64,000 nt of DNA from an uncultured Alphaproteobacteria bacterium. GTDB taxonomy: Bacteria > Pseudomonadota > Alphaproteobacteria > RF32 > CAG-239. A program made the position numbers and the translations under genes. Position 1 is the stretch's first letter; every line of letters begins with the position of its first letter. The DNA lies in the NCBI GenBank assembly GCA_910584385.1, contig CAJUAK010000003.1, positions 41,000 through 104,999 on the forward strand, given 5' to 3'. The notes beneath the pieces are model-generated. The model worked only from the letters and a program-made list of their open reading frames with translations. It was not told the origin of the DNA and did no database searches. Positions 9,401-17,338 of this stretch are shown here, in pieces.

Positions 9401-12400
9401 CTTTTTTAGTTTTGCAGCCACATGCATATTTTATTTCTTTTTCATTATTATTTAAACATTCGTAAGATGCTGCCAAGGGGCCAAAATGTTCTTGACATTT
9501 TTGTTGCGTATCCGCCGTTATGCCGCTGCAAGCTTCATAAGTACAAATATATTTTGTCTTGTTTTCTGCCAAAGAAGCCCCTCTGACAATGCAGGTCCTT
9601 TGATTATTGAGTTCTATTCCTTTGCAAGGCCTGTCGCTCAATGCTTCGTCCGATTCTAAAGAAACTGCCGAACAATCTGAAGCAATATCTAATTCAGAGT
9701 AAACCCAATCTTCTTCATTATCAGATTCTAAAGTACACGGATTAGCGCCTATCTCTCCCGGGAATAATTTACGGTAGCCTTCCGGACATTTGCAATACCA
9801 AGCAGCTGCACGCGGCCCGCTTAAATCGCTATATAAGCATAAATGAGAGGATGCACCGTCAACTTGTTGGCACACACTTTCCGAAGAATAGACTTTTCGC
9901 CCATCACATTTATAGCTCTCGCTAATCCACTCGCCAGCTTTATCATTACAGGTTTCACCAACAGCAATCAGCTCTTCTCCTACTTCACAGAATGTGCACC
10001 CTTGCTCTTTGGTTTTAAACTCAACAGGGCACTGGCACATATAACGAGTCGATGAAGCACCGGCAATGCCACAGGCAACTGGATGCCGGACAAAAGATTT
10101 TATCTCAATGTCTTCCGGTTTTGGAGTCTCTGAAACTTTAACCGAAACACTTTGGAACGTTTGTTCACACAATGGGCTTTCCTGGCTGTCTGACGAACAA
10201 GGGATACCACAATATTGATATTTGTTTTCTTGGTCATAATAACAAACGTGTCCGATACCCGACTCGCCATCCTGACACTCATTAGATGTCTTGTAGCCAT
10301 CAATTTCTTTACAATTTCCCAATGCATCACAAATTATTTGCTTTGTTGGGCAAGAACAAACCTTATTAATCTTCGAATTTGTTTCATCCCAGCAGGCAGA
10401 ATCCATATCTTTGGACTGGATACATTTTGGTGAAGTGCTTAAGGGCAGAAAACTGTCATCACAATCATAAGTTTCTACGGTAACGCCATTTTCTACGCTG
10501 GTTTTGGTTTTTGCCGTTCCTAGCCATTTGTCAAAGGCACAACAGGTAATACGATCGCCTGTACAGGTTTCGCTCATGCGGTGAGTGTCCTTGTTTGCAC
10601 AATAAGTATCCGCACGCCAGTTTTTGCTGGATTTGCATTGCCCAATAGCAGGAGAATCTATTTCAAAACTCCCGGCTTCTAAACAATTATCCCCTAAAGG
10701 AGAAAATTGACAGCAAGGATCTGTCGTTTTACAAGGTGTCGGCGTTCCTCTTTGTGAAGCCTTATTACAATAAAAATTATCATTTGCCGAATATGACCTA
10801 TAATAACCACTTTGATATGACTGCCATACTAAACCATATTGCCTTTTACTTTCAGGATTTTTTTGTCCTTTATCTGTAATTGTGTAAGCATATCGCCCTT
10901 CATTGCCATCTAACTCATCTACAATTTCATCATTTTCATCAAATATGTAATAGTCAAATTCATTCTGATAAAAGGCAGGATAACATTTCTTTTGAGTATT
11001 TGCAATTTCAATACTATTTCCTACTTCCTGAGCTCTTTTCTGGCAACTTCCCTCTAAAGGCGTGGTAGAACCTTTTTCTACATAACAACATCTTTGATTT
11101 GCATTTAATTTATATGTACCATCAAACTTACAATTTGAAGCAACAAACCCATTCTCTACGCAATAAAAGCCACTTTCAGGCACGGCTTCCGTTCTGATGA
11201 CTGAACAAGAACCCTTTCCATCACGTGTATCGGCATTTCCAATAAATGTACTGCAACTGCTTGAAGAATCTGCATCCGCATTAAATTTGCAACAAAGGCG
11301 TTCATCTTCCGGAATATCTGTGCAGGAATAAGTAGGAACCGTTATTTTACTCTCATCATATTTTACAGGATACTCTCCTATTAACATCCCGTTTTCTTCA
11401 GATACTTTCCGAGCACAGAATTCGCCTTCTTTATGGATATACTGAATTTTACAACTGCTGCCTTCCGCTTTCGTATAACTCCGTGAACATAGGCGACCAG
11501 AATCTCCTGAAGGAAGATTATAACTATAAGGACCGGTTTGGAATCTTCCATCAATAACATGGCAGCAAACTGTCAAGGGAGAATCTGTCGTATTAGCCGG
11601 ACAGTCTGTTTCATAATAGCCGGCTACTTGACATATGCCATCCAAAGTCGTGAAATTATCTTTATCGTTCAACTGGCAGAGACTGCTATCTTTTGATAAG
11701 GAAACCTCATAAGATTTTGATATTTCGCTATCACCACTTTTTATTGTTACCTTGCATTGCCGCTGTCCCCAAATATCCAGTTTGCAAAGCCCATAAATTA
11801 TGGATTGGCATGCTTGAAAATCAGAAGCTATATTACAGTCAGCCACCACATATTTATCTTGGGCATTAGCGCTATTAAAGCAAAATTGCCCACTTTTGGG
11901 CGTTAAAACGCTTAAATCTTCATTATTAGCATCCTGGCATTGGTTCAGGATTTCCTTGCTGGTTGCTTTCCAATTGTTTGAGCACTGGATTGATGTATAA
12001 TTATTTTCCTGAAAATAACAACATTTTGCAGCTGATTTTGTAGCTCCTGCCGTATCGTAAGAAACAGCAACACCATCTTTGGTATAACAACTGTTGAGCC
12101 ATTTTCCGTTTGCATCTGCGCAATAATATCCCGTCTCAAAAGGAGGCTGTGCCTTTTCAATACACTTTCCCGTTCCTACATTATCCGGGTCTTCTTCCCA
12201 ACTATCATAACATGTTTCTTCGCCTTCATAATCAATAAACTCACTAGCAAATTCACAACACTTTTTTGCTCCTTTGGCTTCATCACAACTTCCGACATAG
12301 TAACCATCTTCAGTAGCACAAAAGTGTCCATTGCTCGGCGCCATTTTTTGGGTACATAATGTTCCCTCCCAGGTATAGGCTGGACTGCAAAAACGCCAAT

Positions 12401-14000
12401 GATTATCATTTATATCTTCACTTTCAAAAGGTGTAATTGAGCAGCAACGAATTTCTTTATTATAATTTGCGGAACAAGGCTGTTGAACATATCCAGAAGC
12501 GGTATAATCTAATGTTTTATTATGTAAATCTCCACCAGCTAAGGAGCAGGTTTGCCCTCCATCTTTTGACCAGAGATGATATCTCACACCGTCACTTAAA
12601 GTACATTCAAATCCCCCTTTCTCATAAGGAGATTTCTTTCCCTCTGATTTACACTTTGGCCAAATTTCTTTGCCATCACAATATGCTGTTGTTGCGTAGT
12701 CACCCCATATTAATGGTATTCTTGCAGAAGTTTTTTTAATACAAATACCTGTAGGGACATCCGCAAAAGCAAGGGTTTCGATATGGGAGGTTTGGGCGGA
12801 AGCCATGTAAATTTTATTTTCTGCCGAAGCTTGGTTTTCGATATTGTCCTGGCAGGCTTCATTATCCGGATGGATATTGCCGCCGGGAACGGTATCATCC
12901 CGTTTTGAATCGCAAGAATCCAAGCAAAACTGGTTATAAACATTATCCGTGCCATTATGGTTATAATAGCATTTATACCCTTTCGGCGTTTGACTTGCCG
13001 TACATTTTTTATATATGGGGCCGTTATCATCAGCGGCGCAGCTGCAAAATGAAATTATACGCAAAGCGCTCCCTGATTTTGACATACATTTTGTTTCATT
13101 CTGCCCATAGGGGCAAGAAACCGCCGCCATACCACTTTCAGAAGCATTTACAACAGAAGGGTATTCGCCCTGCAATGCCGCTAACTTTGCCTCGTCAACT
13201 TCTCCGCTGTCGGTTAAGGCATCTTGACGGAGAACATCTTTGCAATCTGGCAGGCAGTATTCATATTTATAAAAGTTTTCATTTACAGTATGGCTTAGCC
13301 CGGTCGAGGCGTCCAGCGCGGTTTGCGCATCCCAAGGGCAAGCTTTGAAACCGGCCGGATGCACTGCATAAGTTTTTTCATTACCGTCTTCTTTATAAGT
13401 TTCTGATTGGCAAATGAAACCATAGGAGCTTTCTGCCATCGTTTCAGAATAAAACCGGCGCGCATCAATATTTGTTTCGCTGCTGTCGCCTGCATAATAT
13501 TTATATCTGGAGTTGCAGGTATAAGAATCATAAGGGGAGCCATTTAATTCGCATTGGCGCCAGGGAACGCTGCTTTGTGTTCCATCCCGCCCGTTTACGG
13601 AAAGCCGGTCGTTTTTTCCGCAGCCTTCATCGCCGGCGCAGGCAACATATTTGCCCAGGCAGGAACGCCCTGAGCCCGTACTGCCTGAACAGTCTTCGCT
13701 ATAATTATGCGGGCAATCGCAACGCCATGCATCTCCCATGCCGCAGCTTACCACTGAAAAAACCGCACCGGCCGGGTTTAAATCGCTATATTTGCTTTGG
13801 CAAAGGGCAGCAGCTTCAACTTTGGTCGCCGCTTCAACATAATAGTCGCCGCATCCAGTTACCGAATAAGTAGAATGCTTAGAGTTATTTGCAGGCGCCG
13901 TAAAAATCGTCTCTGTAATGGGCACAACGGCAGAACTGGCCGGATGCGCTTGCGCAAACACCAATATCGATAAGAATATTAGCAAACTATTCTTAAACAT
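6420..14000 (-). CDS. Giant secreted cysteine-rich modular protein, unknown function
   Basis: One uninterrupted frame of 2526 residues. Residues 1-24 form a Sec signal peptide (hydrophobic core LLIFLSILVFAQA, likely cleaved near SSA). The rest is hydrophilic; in a 245-residue stretch I counted 28 cysteines, about 11 percent, with a lower density near the N terminus. Two module styles can be seen. Roughly residues 540-1250 repeat a unit with a Cys-Cys pair followed by an aromatic (KCCEFAS, KCCYFQE, LCCKFNA, RCCYVEK, PCCQFSP). Roughly 1500-2450 repeat a unit of the form YxxCxCx(4-6)(Y/F)x(3)C, with GVGxxC between units. There is no C-terminal anchor, so it is probably periplasmic, surface-bound or released, with many disulfides. 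It has its own promoter. I recognise no named domain; EGF-like or trypsin-inhibitor-like folds are possible but unproven. Confidence 0.85.
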   Translation of the reverse strand: MFKNSLLIFLSILVFAQAHPASSAVVPITETIFTAPANNSKHSTYSVTGCGDYYVEAATKVEAAALCQSKYSDLNPAGAVFSVVSCGMGDAWRCDCPHNYSEDCSGSTGSGRSCLGKYVACAGDEGCGKNDRLSVNGRDGTQSSVPWRQCELNGSPYDSYTCNSRYKYYAGDSSETNIDARRFYSETMAESSYGFICQSETYKEDGNEKTYAVHPAGFKACPWDAQTALDASTGLSHTVNENFYKYEYCLPDCKDVLRQDALTDSGEVDEAKLAALQGEYPSVVNASESGMAAVSCPYGQNETKCMSKSGSALRIISFCSCAADDNGPIYKKCTASQTPKGYKCYYNHNGTDNVYNQFCLDSCDSKRDDTVPGGNIHPDNEACQDNIENQASAENKIYMASAQTSHIETLAFADVPTGICIKKTSARIPLIWGDYATTAYCDGKEIWPKCKSEGKKSPYEKGGFECTLSDGVRYHLWSKDGGQTCSLAGGDLHNKTLDYTASGYVQQPCSANYNKEIRCCSITPFESEDINDNHWRFCSPAYTWEGTLCTQKMAPSNGHFCATEDGYYVGSCDEAKGAKKCCEFASEFIDYEGEETCYDSWEEDPDNVGTGKCIEKAQPPFETGYYCADANGKWLNSCYTKDGVAVSYDTAGATKSAAKCCYFQENNYTSIQCSNNWKATSKEILNQCQDANNEDLSVLTPKSGQFCFNSANAQDKYVVADCNIASDFQACQSIIYGLCKLDIWGQRQCKVTIKSGDSEISKSYEVSLSKDSSLCQLNDKDNFTTLDGICQVAGYYETDCPANTTDSPLTVCCHVIDGRFQTGPYSYNLPSGDSGRLCSRSYTKAEGSSCKIQYIHKEGEFCARKVSEENGMLIGEYPVKYDESKITVPTYSCTDIPEDERLCCKFNADADSSSSCSTFIGNADTRDGKGSCSVIRTEAVPESGFYCVENGFVASNCKFDGTYKLNANQRCCYVEKGSTTPLEGSCQKRAQEVGNSIEIANTQKKCYPAFYQNEFDYYIFDENDEIVDELDGNEGRYAYTITDKGQKNPESKRQYGLVWQSYQSGYYRSYSANDNFYCNKASQRGTPTPCKTTDPCCQFSPLGDNCLEAGSFEIDSPAIGQCKSSKNWRADTYCANKDTHRMSETCTGDRITCCAFDKWLGTAKTKTSVENGVTVETYDCDDSFLPLSTSPKCIQSKDMDSACWDETNSKINKVCSCPTKQIICDALGNCKEIDGYKTSNECQDGESGIGHVCYYDQENKYQYCGIPCSSDSQESPLCEQTFQSVSVKVSETPKPEDIEIKSFVRHPVACGIAGASSTRYMCQCPVEFKTKEQGCTFCEVGEELIAVGETCNDKAGEWISESYKCDGRKVYSSESVCQQVDGASSHLCLYSDLSGPRAAAWYCKCPEGYRKLFPGEIGANPCTLESDNEEDWVYSELDIASDCSAVSLESDEALSDRPCKGIELNNQRTCIVRGASLAENKTKYICTYEACSGITADTQQKCQEHFGPLAASYECLNNNEKEIKYACGCKTKKEDHWDGQVVQDCYAQSMVPESVEEYCKLDSGKLLYASCIYRPCSNGALLSDNEEGCKDIAGTASVPVVCSLHGEKKYECQCDTSVYKTECIYPLAVPNGNPPYCLKNETKLYQFCERAPLEACGPDTTRTAEECVNRLGEGAEPHLCVDPQGNERYNCICKPGREYIYDEENCPIRMILTGKQCGGKYTGCECHPSYIYTSGSTVAGDDCPAGKGKCQQCTDGVVSGGSCRPFNADGTRSNTAYYAFCSCPEEYNQLCDGERFRGVGTPCQGKYRSCECAPDPLPENWTDYYYGCPSGLKPTGIVKDNGCGGRYYQCKESDCDWQHVKQCLGDFQEGVNGCQDNQGNVVNYKSCKCPDGWVKCSGDLIGVGKPCSLDGDNYYQSCVSKNECRNGEAEVCNDPLQVGVNMCTRNGQAYFEKCTCASGYNKICKDKEVGVGSACVLNGVSYYQSCTVPAASCTDKHREACADNQEKYAPCLTAEGNVNYKCRCPSNYSSCSSTSPAEDATSCYDSEKGTLYSKCVGNADCSEDEENIFKTCNAQQVGKGRSCTSADGSIKYAECQDTSDCKSNGYKYTCSGYNADALGTDWCIDSMGNKLFKECRCPVSYLQCPANTEKETACTPLNADGSSGRTVYASCTCESAYRETCDGNGQIPDSADDYCESQDSSGTKKSFYKGCKCLSEFNKTCDTTPSDSKAVCEQITYNGVNKVVTPKYSSCSCGETFKYKCDGTDPGDTAENAAKYSLGNGCTTSIDGKEVTLYEKCSCSSKYTVTCSDNIQPGADFCSENGNGTKKYTNGSCPCVDNGQCTYPYSLAEVENNCEFADNWVSCTKNCTYQSLYKCAIGKDMLNQYPYTEDNCKEPYELSGSKVFSVKNGSMNVTRYSACNCPAAYDKTESSCKNMRNDTTELKEGTLRCYRRSSTPNEEGNYTFYGDSCGPLLVQDTADICEDKKTKENKGKYCKVDAMSYSEDKCPGQAALVGAVNGEYKYITCL

Positions 14001-14019
14001 TCTAACTCACACTTAATTC

Positions 14020-14036
14020 ATACTGCTATGCAGTAT
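14020..14036. promoter_or_regulatory. Inverted repeat over the giant gene's -10 box (possible operator)
   Basis: A perfect 7-bp inverted repeat (ATACTGC, 3-bp gap, GCAGTAT) covers most of the -10 hexamer of the promoter at 14032-14059. The position suits a repressor site; it could also form a hairpin at the very 5' end of the transcript. Confidence 0.45.
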
Positions 14037-14059
14037 AACAATTTTACTTTTTTTGGCAA
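14032..14059 (-). promoter_or_regulatory. Promoter of the giant cysteine-rich gene
   Basis: On the minus strand TTGCCA (14054-14059) and TATACT (14032-14037) are separated by 16 bp, about 32 bp upstream of the ATG at 14000. Confidence 0.65.
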
Positions 14060-14109
14060 TTTTTTTTTATCCCTTGGGCAAAAAAATTTACTTTTTATTA
14101 ATTTCAGCA

Positions 14110-14313
14110 TCAAATCAGGCTTTGCTTCTCTTCTGATTGCAATTCTTTAATATAACTGCGAATATCATTTTCGCATGTGCCGCAACAAGTGGAACATCCT
14201 GTTTTTTCTTGGATCTGTTTAAAATCTTTGGCTCCGGATTCAAATGCTTTTCTGATTTCTTCGGCCGTAACATGCATGCAGTGGCAGAGCACCGTATTAT
14301 CTTTTATATCCAT
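14110..14313 (-). CDS. BFD-like [2Fe-2S]-binding protein
   Basis: A 67-residue stand-alone BFD-like domain. Cys10 and Cys12 (CHC) and the cysteines at 40, 43, 44 and 47 (CSTCCGTC) form the CxC...CxxC pattern of bacterioferritin-associated ferredoxin and of the small Fer2_BFD modules. It probably binds a [2Fe-2S] cluster and passes electrons, for example for iron release from a ferritin; no ferritin gene is in the window. A strong ribosome site (AAAGGAG) precedes the ATG. The extra cysteine pair is a little unusual for the family. Confidence 0.8.
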   Translation of the reverse strand: MDIKDNTVLCHCMHVTAEEIRKAFESGAKDFKQIQEKTGCSTCCGTCENDIRSYIKELQSEEKQSLI

Positions 14314-14330
14314 TTTTATCTCCTTTTTTA

Positions 14331-14345
14331 ATATACTTTGTATAT
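14331..14345. promoter_or_regulatory. Inverted repeat upstream of the BFD-like gene
   Basis: A perfect repeat, ATATAC-TTT-GTATAT, sits 18-32 bp before the start codon, where a promoter or operator is expected. An iron-responsive site would make sense for a BFD protein but the motif does not match a box I know. The rest of the gap 14314-14582 shows no gene. Confidence 0.3.
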
Positions 14346-14582
14346 ATGTTTACGCTGTGCCAAATAACACCGCCTGCTTCATAAAAAATATTCTATCTTT
14401 AAGCCCTCACATTTAAAGCGTGCTGTTTTTTCTATTGCTGGATTCTATTTTTTCTTACTTCGACGGCGCCGTCATATTCCAACTCATTGATTTTACATAA
14501 CTTCAAAACAAAGGCTTTAATTATGTCCTTCTTTTACTAACCAATTTCTACACCATGTACGATTTTTTCGATATCTGATATT

Positions 14583-14630
14583 GTTTTTTGCTGATATACT
14601 TTTTTAAAATGCATCACCATAATATAAGCA
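14583..14630 (+). promoter_or_regulatory. Conserved upstream block of the first 73-residue twin gene
   Basis: A 48-bp block whose ends (GTTTTTTGCTGATATACTTT and ATAATATAAGCA) recur with identical total length before the second twin gene. The spacing between the two conserved ends is kept while the middle has diverged, as expected for a promoter with -35 and -10 parts. Confidence 0.5.
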
Positions 14631-14654
14631 ACAAATAAACACGGAGACATGATT

Positions 14655-14876
14655 ATGAAAAATGATATCAGAGATACGAAAAATGACGTTATTGAAAGGA
14701 ATATTGTTTTAATCAGCAAAATCTATGAAAGCTTTGAAGTCTTGGAGGAAACCCTTGGAGGCCTTAAGCTTGAAGAACCCCTCTTTATTATTAACGCTGC
14801 AAAAAAATCTTTTGCAAACAGTGTTTATAACAGCATTAAAGGCAATGACCTTTATAAAGCGCATTTCAAAAATTAA
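14655..14876 (+). CDS. 73-residue protein, twin A, unknown function
   Basis: The ATG at 14655 is preferred over the one at 14649 because a GGAG motif lies 8 nt before it and this gives exactly the length of its twin. The protein is charged and looks mostly helical, with the core IERNIVLISKIYESFE followed by LEETLG and LKLEEPLF. It has no signal peptide or membrane segment, so it should be cytosolic. It is about 68 percent identical (50 of 73 by eye, ungapped) to the protein at 15086-15307. I know no family for it. Each twin has its own promoter-like block and terminator, so each is an independent unit. Confidence 0.75.
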   Translation: MKNDIRDTKNDVIERNIVLISKIYESFEVLEETLGGLKLEEPLFIINAAKKSFANSVYNSIKGNDLYKAHFKN

Positions 14877-14899
14877 AATTATTATCAATTTATCCCCTC

Positions 14900-14946
14900 A
14901 TCCTGAATATTTGCCTTCCCCCTCTTAAATATTCAGGATTTTTTTA
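14900..14946 (+). terminator. Terminator of twin A with C-rich loop
   Basis: A 12-bp perfect stem (TCCTGAATATTT / AAATATTCAGGA), a 14-nt loop containing CTTCCCCCTCTT, then seven T. The second twin's terminator has the same stem length and nearly the same loop. Confidence 0.85.
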
Positions 14947-15017
14947 TATTCTAAAAACCGTCCATATAAAACAGATACTCAAGCATAGAGTGTACGAATT
15001 TTACGATAGCTGTTGCC

Positions 15018-15065
15018 GTTTTTTACTTATATACTTTTTTTGCGCCCCGTTTAATAATATAAGCA
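15018..15065 (+). promoter_or_regulatory. Conserved upstream block of the second twin gene
   Basis: A 48-bp block matching the one at 14583-14630 at both ends (GTTTTTTACTTATATACTTT and ATAATATAAGCA) with equal spacing. It ends 20 bp before the start codon. Confidence 0.5.
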
Positions 15066-15085
15066 TGACAACAAAGGAGGCTAAA

Positions 15086-15307
15086 ATGAAAAAAGATATG
15101 AGAGACGAAACAGATAACGTTATTGAAAGAAATATCGTTTTAATCGGCAAGATTTACGAAAGCTTTGAAGCTCTGGAAGAAACTCTCGGAACCCTCAAGC
15201 TTGAAGAACCTCTCTTTTTAACTTATGTTGCCAAAAAAGCTTTCGCAAACAGCGTTTACAACAACCTCAAAAACGATAACACATACAAGACTAGGTTTAA
15301 TAACTAA
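15086..15307 (+). CDS. 73-residue protein, twin B, unknown function
   Basis: It starts at the ATG at 15086, five nt after a near-perfect AAAGGAGG. The core IERNIVLIGKIYESFEALEE is shared with twin A, the C-terminal third is the most diverged part, and the charge pattern is kept. The two genes are a tandem duplication that includes promoter block and terminator. The next gene beyond is flgL on the other strand; nothing shows a link to flagella. Confidence 0.8.
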   Translation: MKKDMRDETDNVIERNIVLIGKIYESFEALEETLGTLKLEEPLFLTYVAKKAFANSVYNNLKNDNTYKTRFNN

Positions 15308-15329
15308 AAAATGACTATTTTACTCCCTG

Positions 15330-15375
15330 TCCTGAATATTCTCTTCCCCCTCTTTGAATATTCAGGATTTTTTTA
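15330..15375. terminator. Terminator of twin B
   Basis: A 12-bp stem (TCCTGAATATTC / GAATATTCAGGA), a 14-nt loop with CTTCCCCCTCTT, then a T run. It lies directly after the convergent flgL stop and may serve flgL from the other side, though the minus-strand T tract is poor. Confidence 0.75.
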
Positions 15376-17328
15376 TTACTTCATATAGTTCAACAAAGAC
15401 GCATTTAAGGCTTGTTGTAAAGCGGCATATGAACTATTTAGCGTGTTATAAGCCATTATTGCCTTGGTCAAAGCCTCTTCCCTGTTAACATTCTTAAGCG
15501 AATCGACACTATTTTCCAGATTTGTTTTAACCTGAGTCAAATTATCATTGGCATTGTTCAAAACAATATAGTTAGAATTTATTTTCGCCTGAATGGTATA
15601 TAAATCGGCATTTTTTCCTTCCGCGTTTTTACCGCCGTTAAAAATACCTTCGCTTACCAAATCCAATGCCTCGTTTATTCTGTCAACGACTGTCTGCGGA
15701 TCTATTAAGCTGTCCAAATCATCCGCAGGGTCTCTTGTGTCGACCAAATTGCCCTGAGCGATGGTTCCCAAAGCTCTGAACAATTTTTCAAAGGCCGGGT
15801 CTTTGGCATTGATATCCATCGTTACCGACTGGTTTTCGGTTATCATTCTTTCTGTCGACAAATCTCCGCCGCGGTAATAAGATTCGGCGCTCATTTCCCA
15901 GTTAGGAGAATCAATTGTAATATCAATCCAGCGGTCAGGATTCATCGTTACATAAAGCTCTTTGCCATCTGCGCTGACGCCGGTTACCTGGACATTTTCA
16001 GCAATATTCCGGTTTATATCCTGAAAACCGTTCATGTTTATAACTGCCCCCACCGGAAAAGAAGTGCTGAAAGTTACATTATTTGTAACGCCGCCGTCGG
16101 TATATTCCCCATTGGGAAGTGTCGGGTCAGCCTGAGGGCGAATCGGCGTTTTTTCATCGAAAGTTATTGTCCGCCCGTCTTCTGAAACAGATTTTATGAT
16201 ATAAGCACCGTTTTTATCATCTCCGGCATTATTAATCACCAGCGTATCTCCGGCGCTCAAAGAATTGAAGGCTCCGTATTCCTGCGCATAAATTGTGTTA
16301 TTCGCCGCATCAAAAGTGATGTCTCCGGTTGTTTTTTCATTAGCCTTCACGGCTTCTTTTAAGAAAGCTCCGGCATTTTCTGCGGTAATAACGCCATGGT
16401 TACCGCCTTCAGGCGCTGTGCTAAGCGTTATTTTTCCGGTCTCGCGGGAAGTAACATTCCGGTTGCTCAAATTGGCACTGGTATTTTGCGGGTATTGGAT
16501 ATTTATTCCGTCATAATAGCTCTGGAACTCTTCCAATGTGTTAAACGGGAAGCTGATGGGCGCCTGTGAGGAAACGCCGCCGCCAAATATATATTTCCCG
16601 TTAACATATGTGTTTAAGCTGTCCGCAATCATTTTCATTGCCGAAAAGGCGCTGGTTTGCAACTGCTGCATATTAAGGTACTGGTCTTTGCCCATGATAT
16701 GCGGTTCTCCCGTTGCCACATTTGGCGAATCCAAAACCGTCGATGTGCCGTTTACCGTATACAGCGGAAAAGTAAACTTGTTCCCTTCAAAAGCAAAATC
16801 CGGATTATCTGCCGAAAATTTCTGCTTTAAAGCTTCAACAACTTCCGTACCATAATCATCTGAATTCGGATCAAGAGCGCCGATATCAATATTTGTATCC
16901 AACGCGGCGTCTGCTGCAAAAGTATATTGCGTCCCGTTTAAGGTCAAAGTCTTCCCGATCAGGCTTTCGCCTTTGCTAAAGACGAGCTCGCCTCCTGTAT
17001 AATCCGGGGTAATGTTCGGCAAATCCTGGCCGCTGAAATCATTTAGAATCGATTTGAAATCATTAATCGACTTGTCAATCGCTTCCACAGAAGTATTTAA
17101 CGCTTTTATCTCGACTTCCAGAATTTTGTTATTTTCCATAAAGTTGCTGGTAACGCCCAGAGCGGCCTCCAGATTGACAATGTTATAGGCACTCATGCCA
17201 TAACCTGAATAATTCGGCGCTTTCAAGCCTGTTGTAGCCTGGAATGTATATAAATCAAGCTGATATTGGTTATTTAACGTGTGCCGCGTTAAATTCATCT
17301 GACTCGCATAAGTGGGAACCCTAACCAT
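15376..17328 (-). CDS. flgL: Flagellar hook-associated protein 3, FlgL
   Basis: About 650 residues from the ATG at 17328, six nt after an AGGAGG site; slightly upstream ATGs also exist. The N-terminal helix region (VRVPTYASQMNLTR) and the C-terminal coiled region ending in SYAALQQALNASLLNYMK are flagellin-like D0/D1 parts, as in FlgL. It forms the hook-filament junction next to FlgK. The protein is about twice the length of the enterobacterial FlgL because of a large central insert rich in Asn, Gly and Thr, probably surface-exposed domains. It is the last gene of the flgI-flgJ-flgN-flgK-flgL operon, 10 bp after flgK. Confidence 0.85.
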   Translation of the reverse strand: MVRVPTYASQMNLTRHTLNNQYQLDLYTFQATTGLKAPNYSGYGMSAYNIVNLEAALGVTSNFMENNKILEVEIKALNTSVEAIDKSINDFKSILNDFSGQDLPNITPDYTGGELVFSKGESLIGKTLTLNGTQYTFAADAALDTNIDIGALDPNSDDYGTEVVEALKQKFSADNPDFAFEGNKFTFPLYTVNGTSTVLDSPNVATGEPHIMGKDQYLNMQQLQTSAFSAMKMIADSLNTYVNGKYIFGGGVSSQAPISFPFNTLEEFQSYYDGINIQYPQNTSANLSNRNVTSRETGKITLSTAPEGGNHGVITAENAGAFLKEAVKANEKTTGDITFDAANNTIYAQEYGAFNSLSAGDTLVINNAGDDKNGAYIIKSVSEDGRTITFDEKTPIRPQADPTLPNGEYTDGGVTNNVTFSTSFPVGAVINMNGFQDINRNIAENVQVTGVSADGKELYVTMNPDRWIDITIDSPNWEMSAESYYRGGDLSTERMITENQSVTMDINAKDPAFEKLFRALGTIAQGNLVDTRDPADDLDSLIDPQTVVDRINEALDLVSEGIFNGGKNAEGKNADLYTIQAKINSNYIVLNNANDNLTQVKTNLENSVDSLKNVNREEALTKAIMAYNTLNSSYAALQQALNASLLNYMK

Positions 17329-17338
17329 CATACACCTC

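Noticed and set aside
6420..14000. Giant cysteine-rich gene as eukaryotic contamination
   Set aside because: It is an intronless frame with a bacterial promoter and signal peptide, flanked by bacterial genes on both sides.
14537..14719. A hydrophobic 60-codon minus-strand frame across the start of twin A
   Set aside because: No ribosome site, and it overlaps a gene supported by paralogy, promoter block and terminator.
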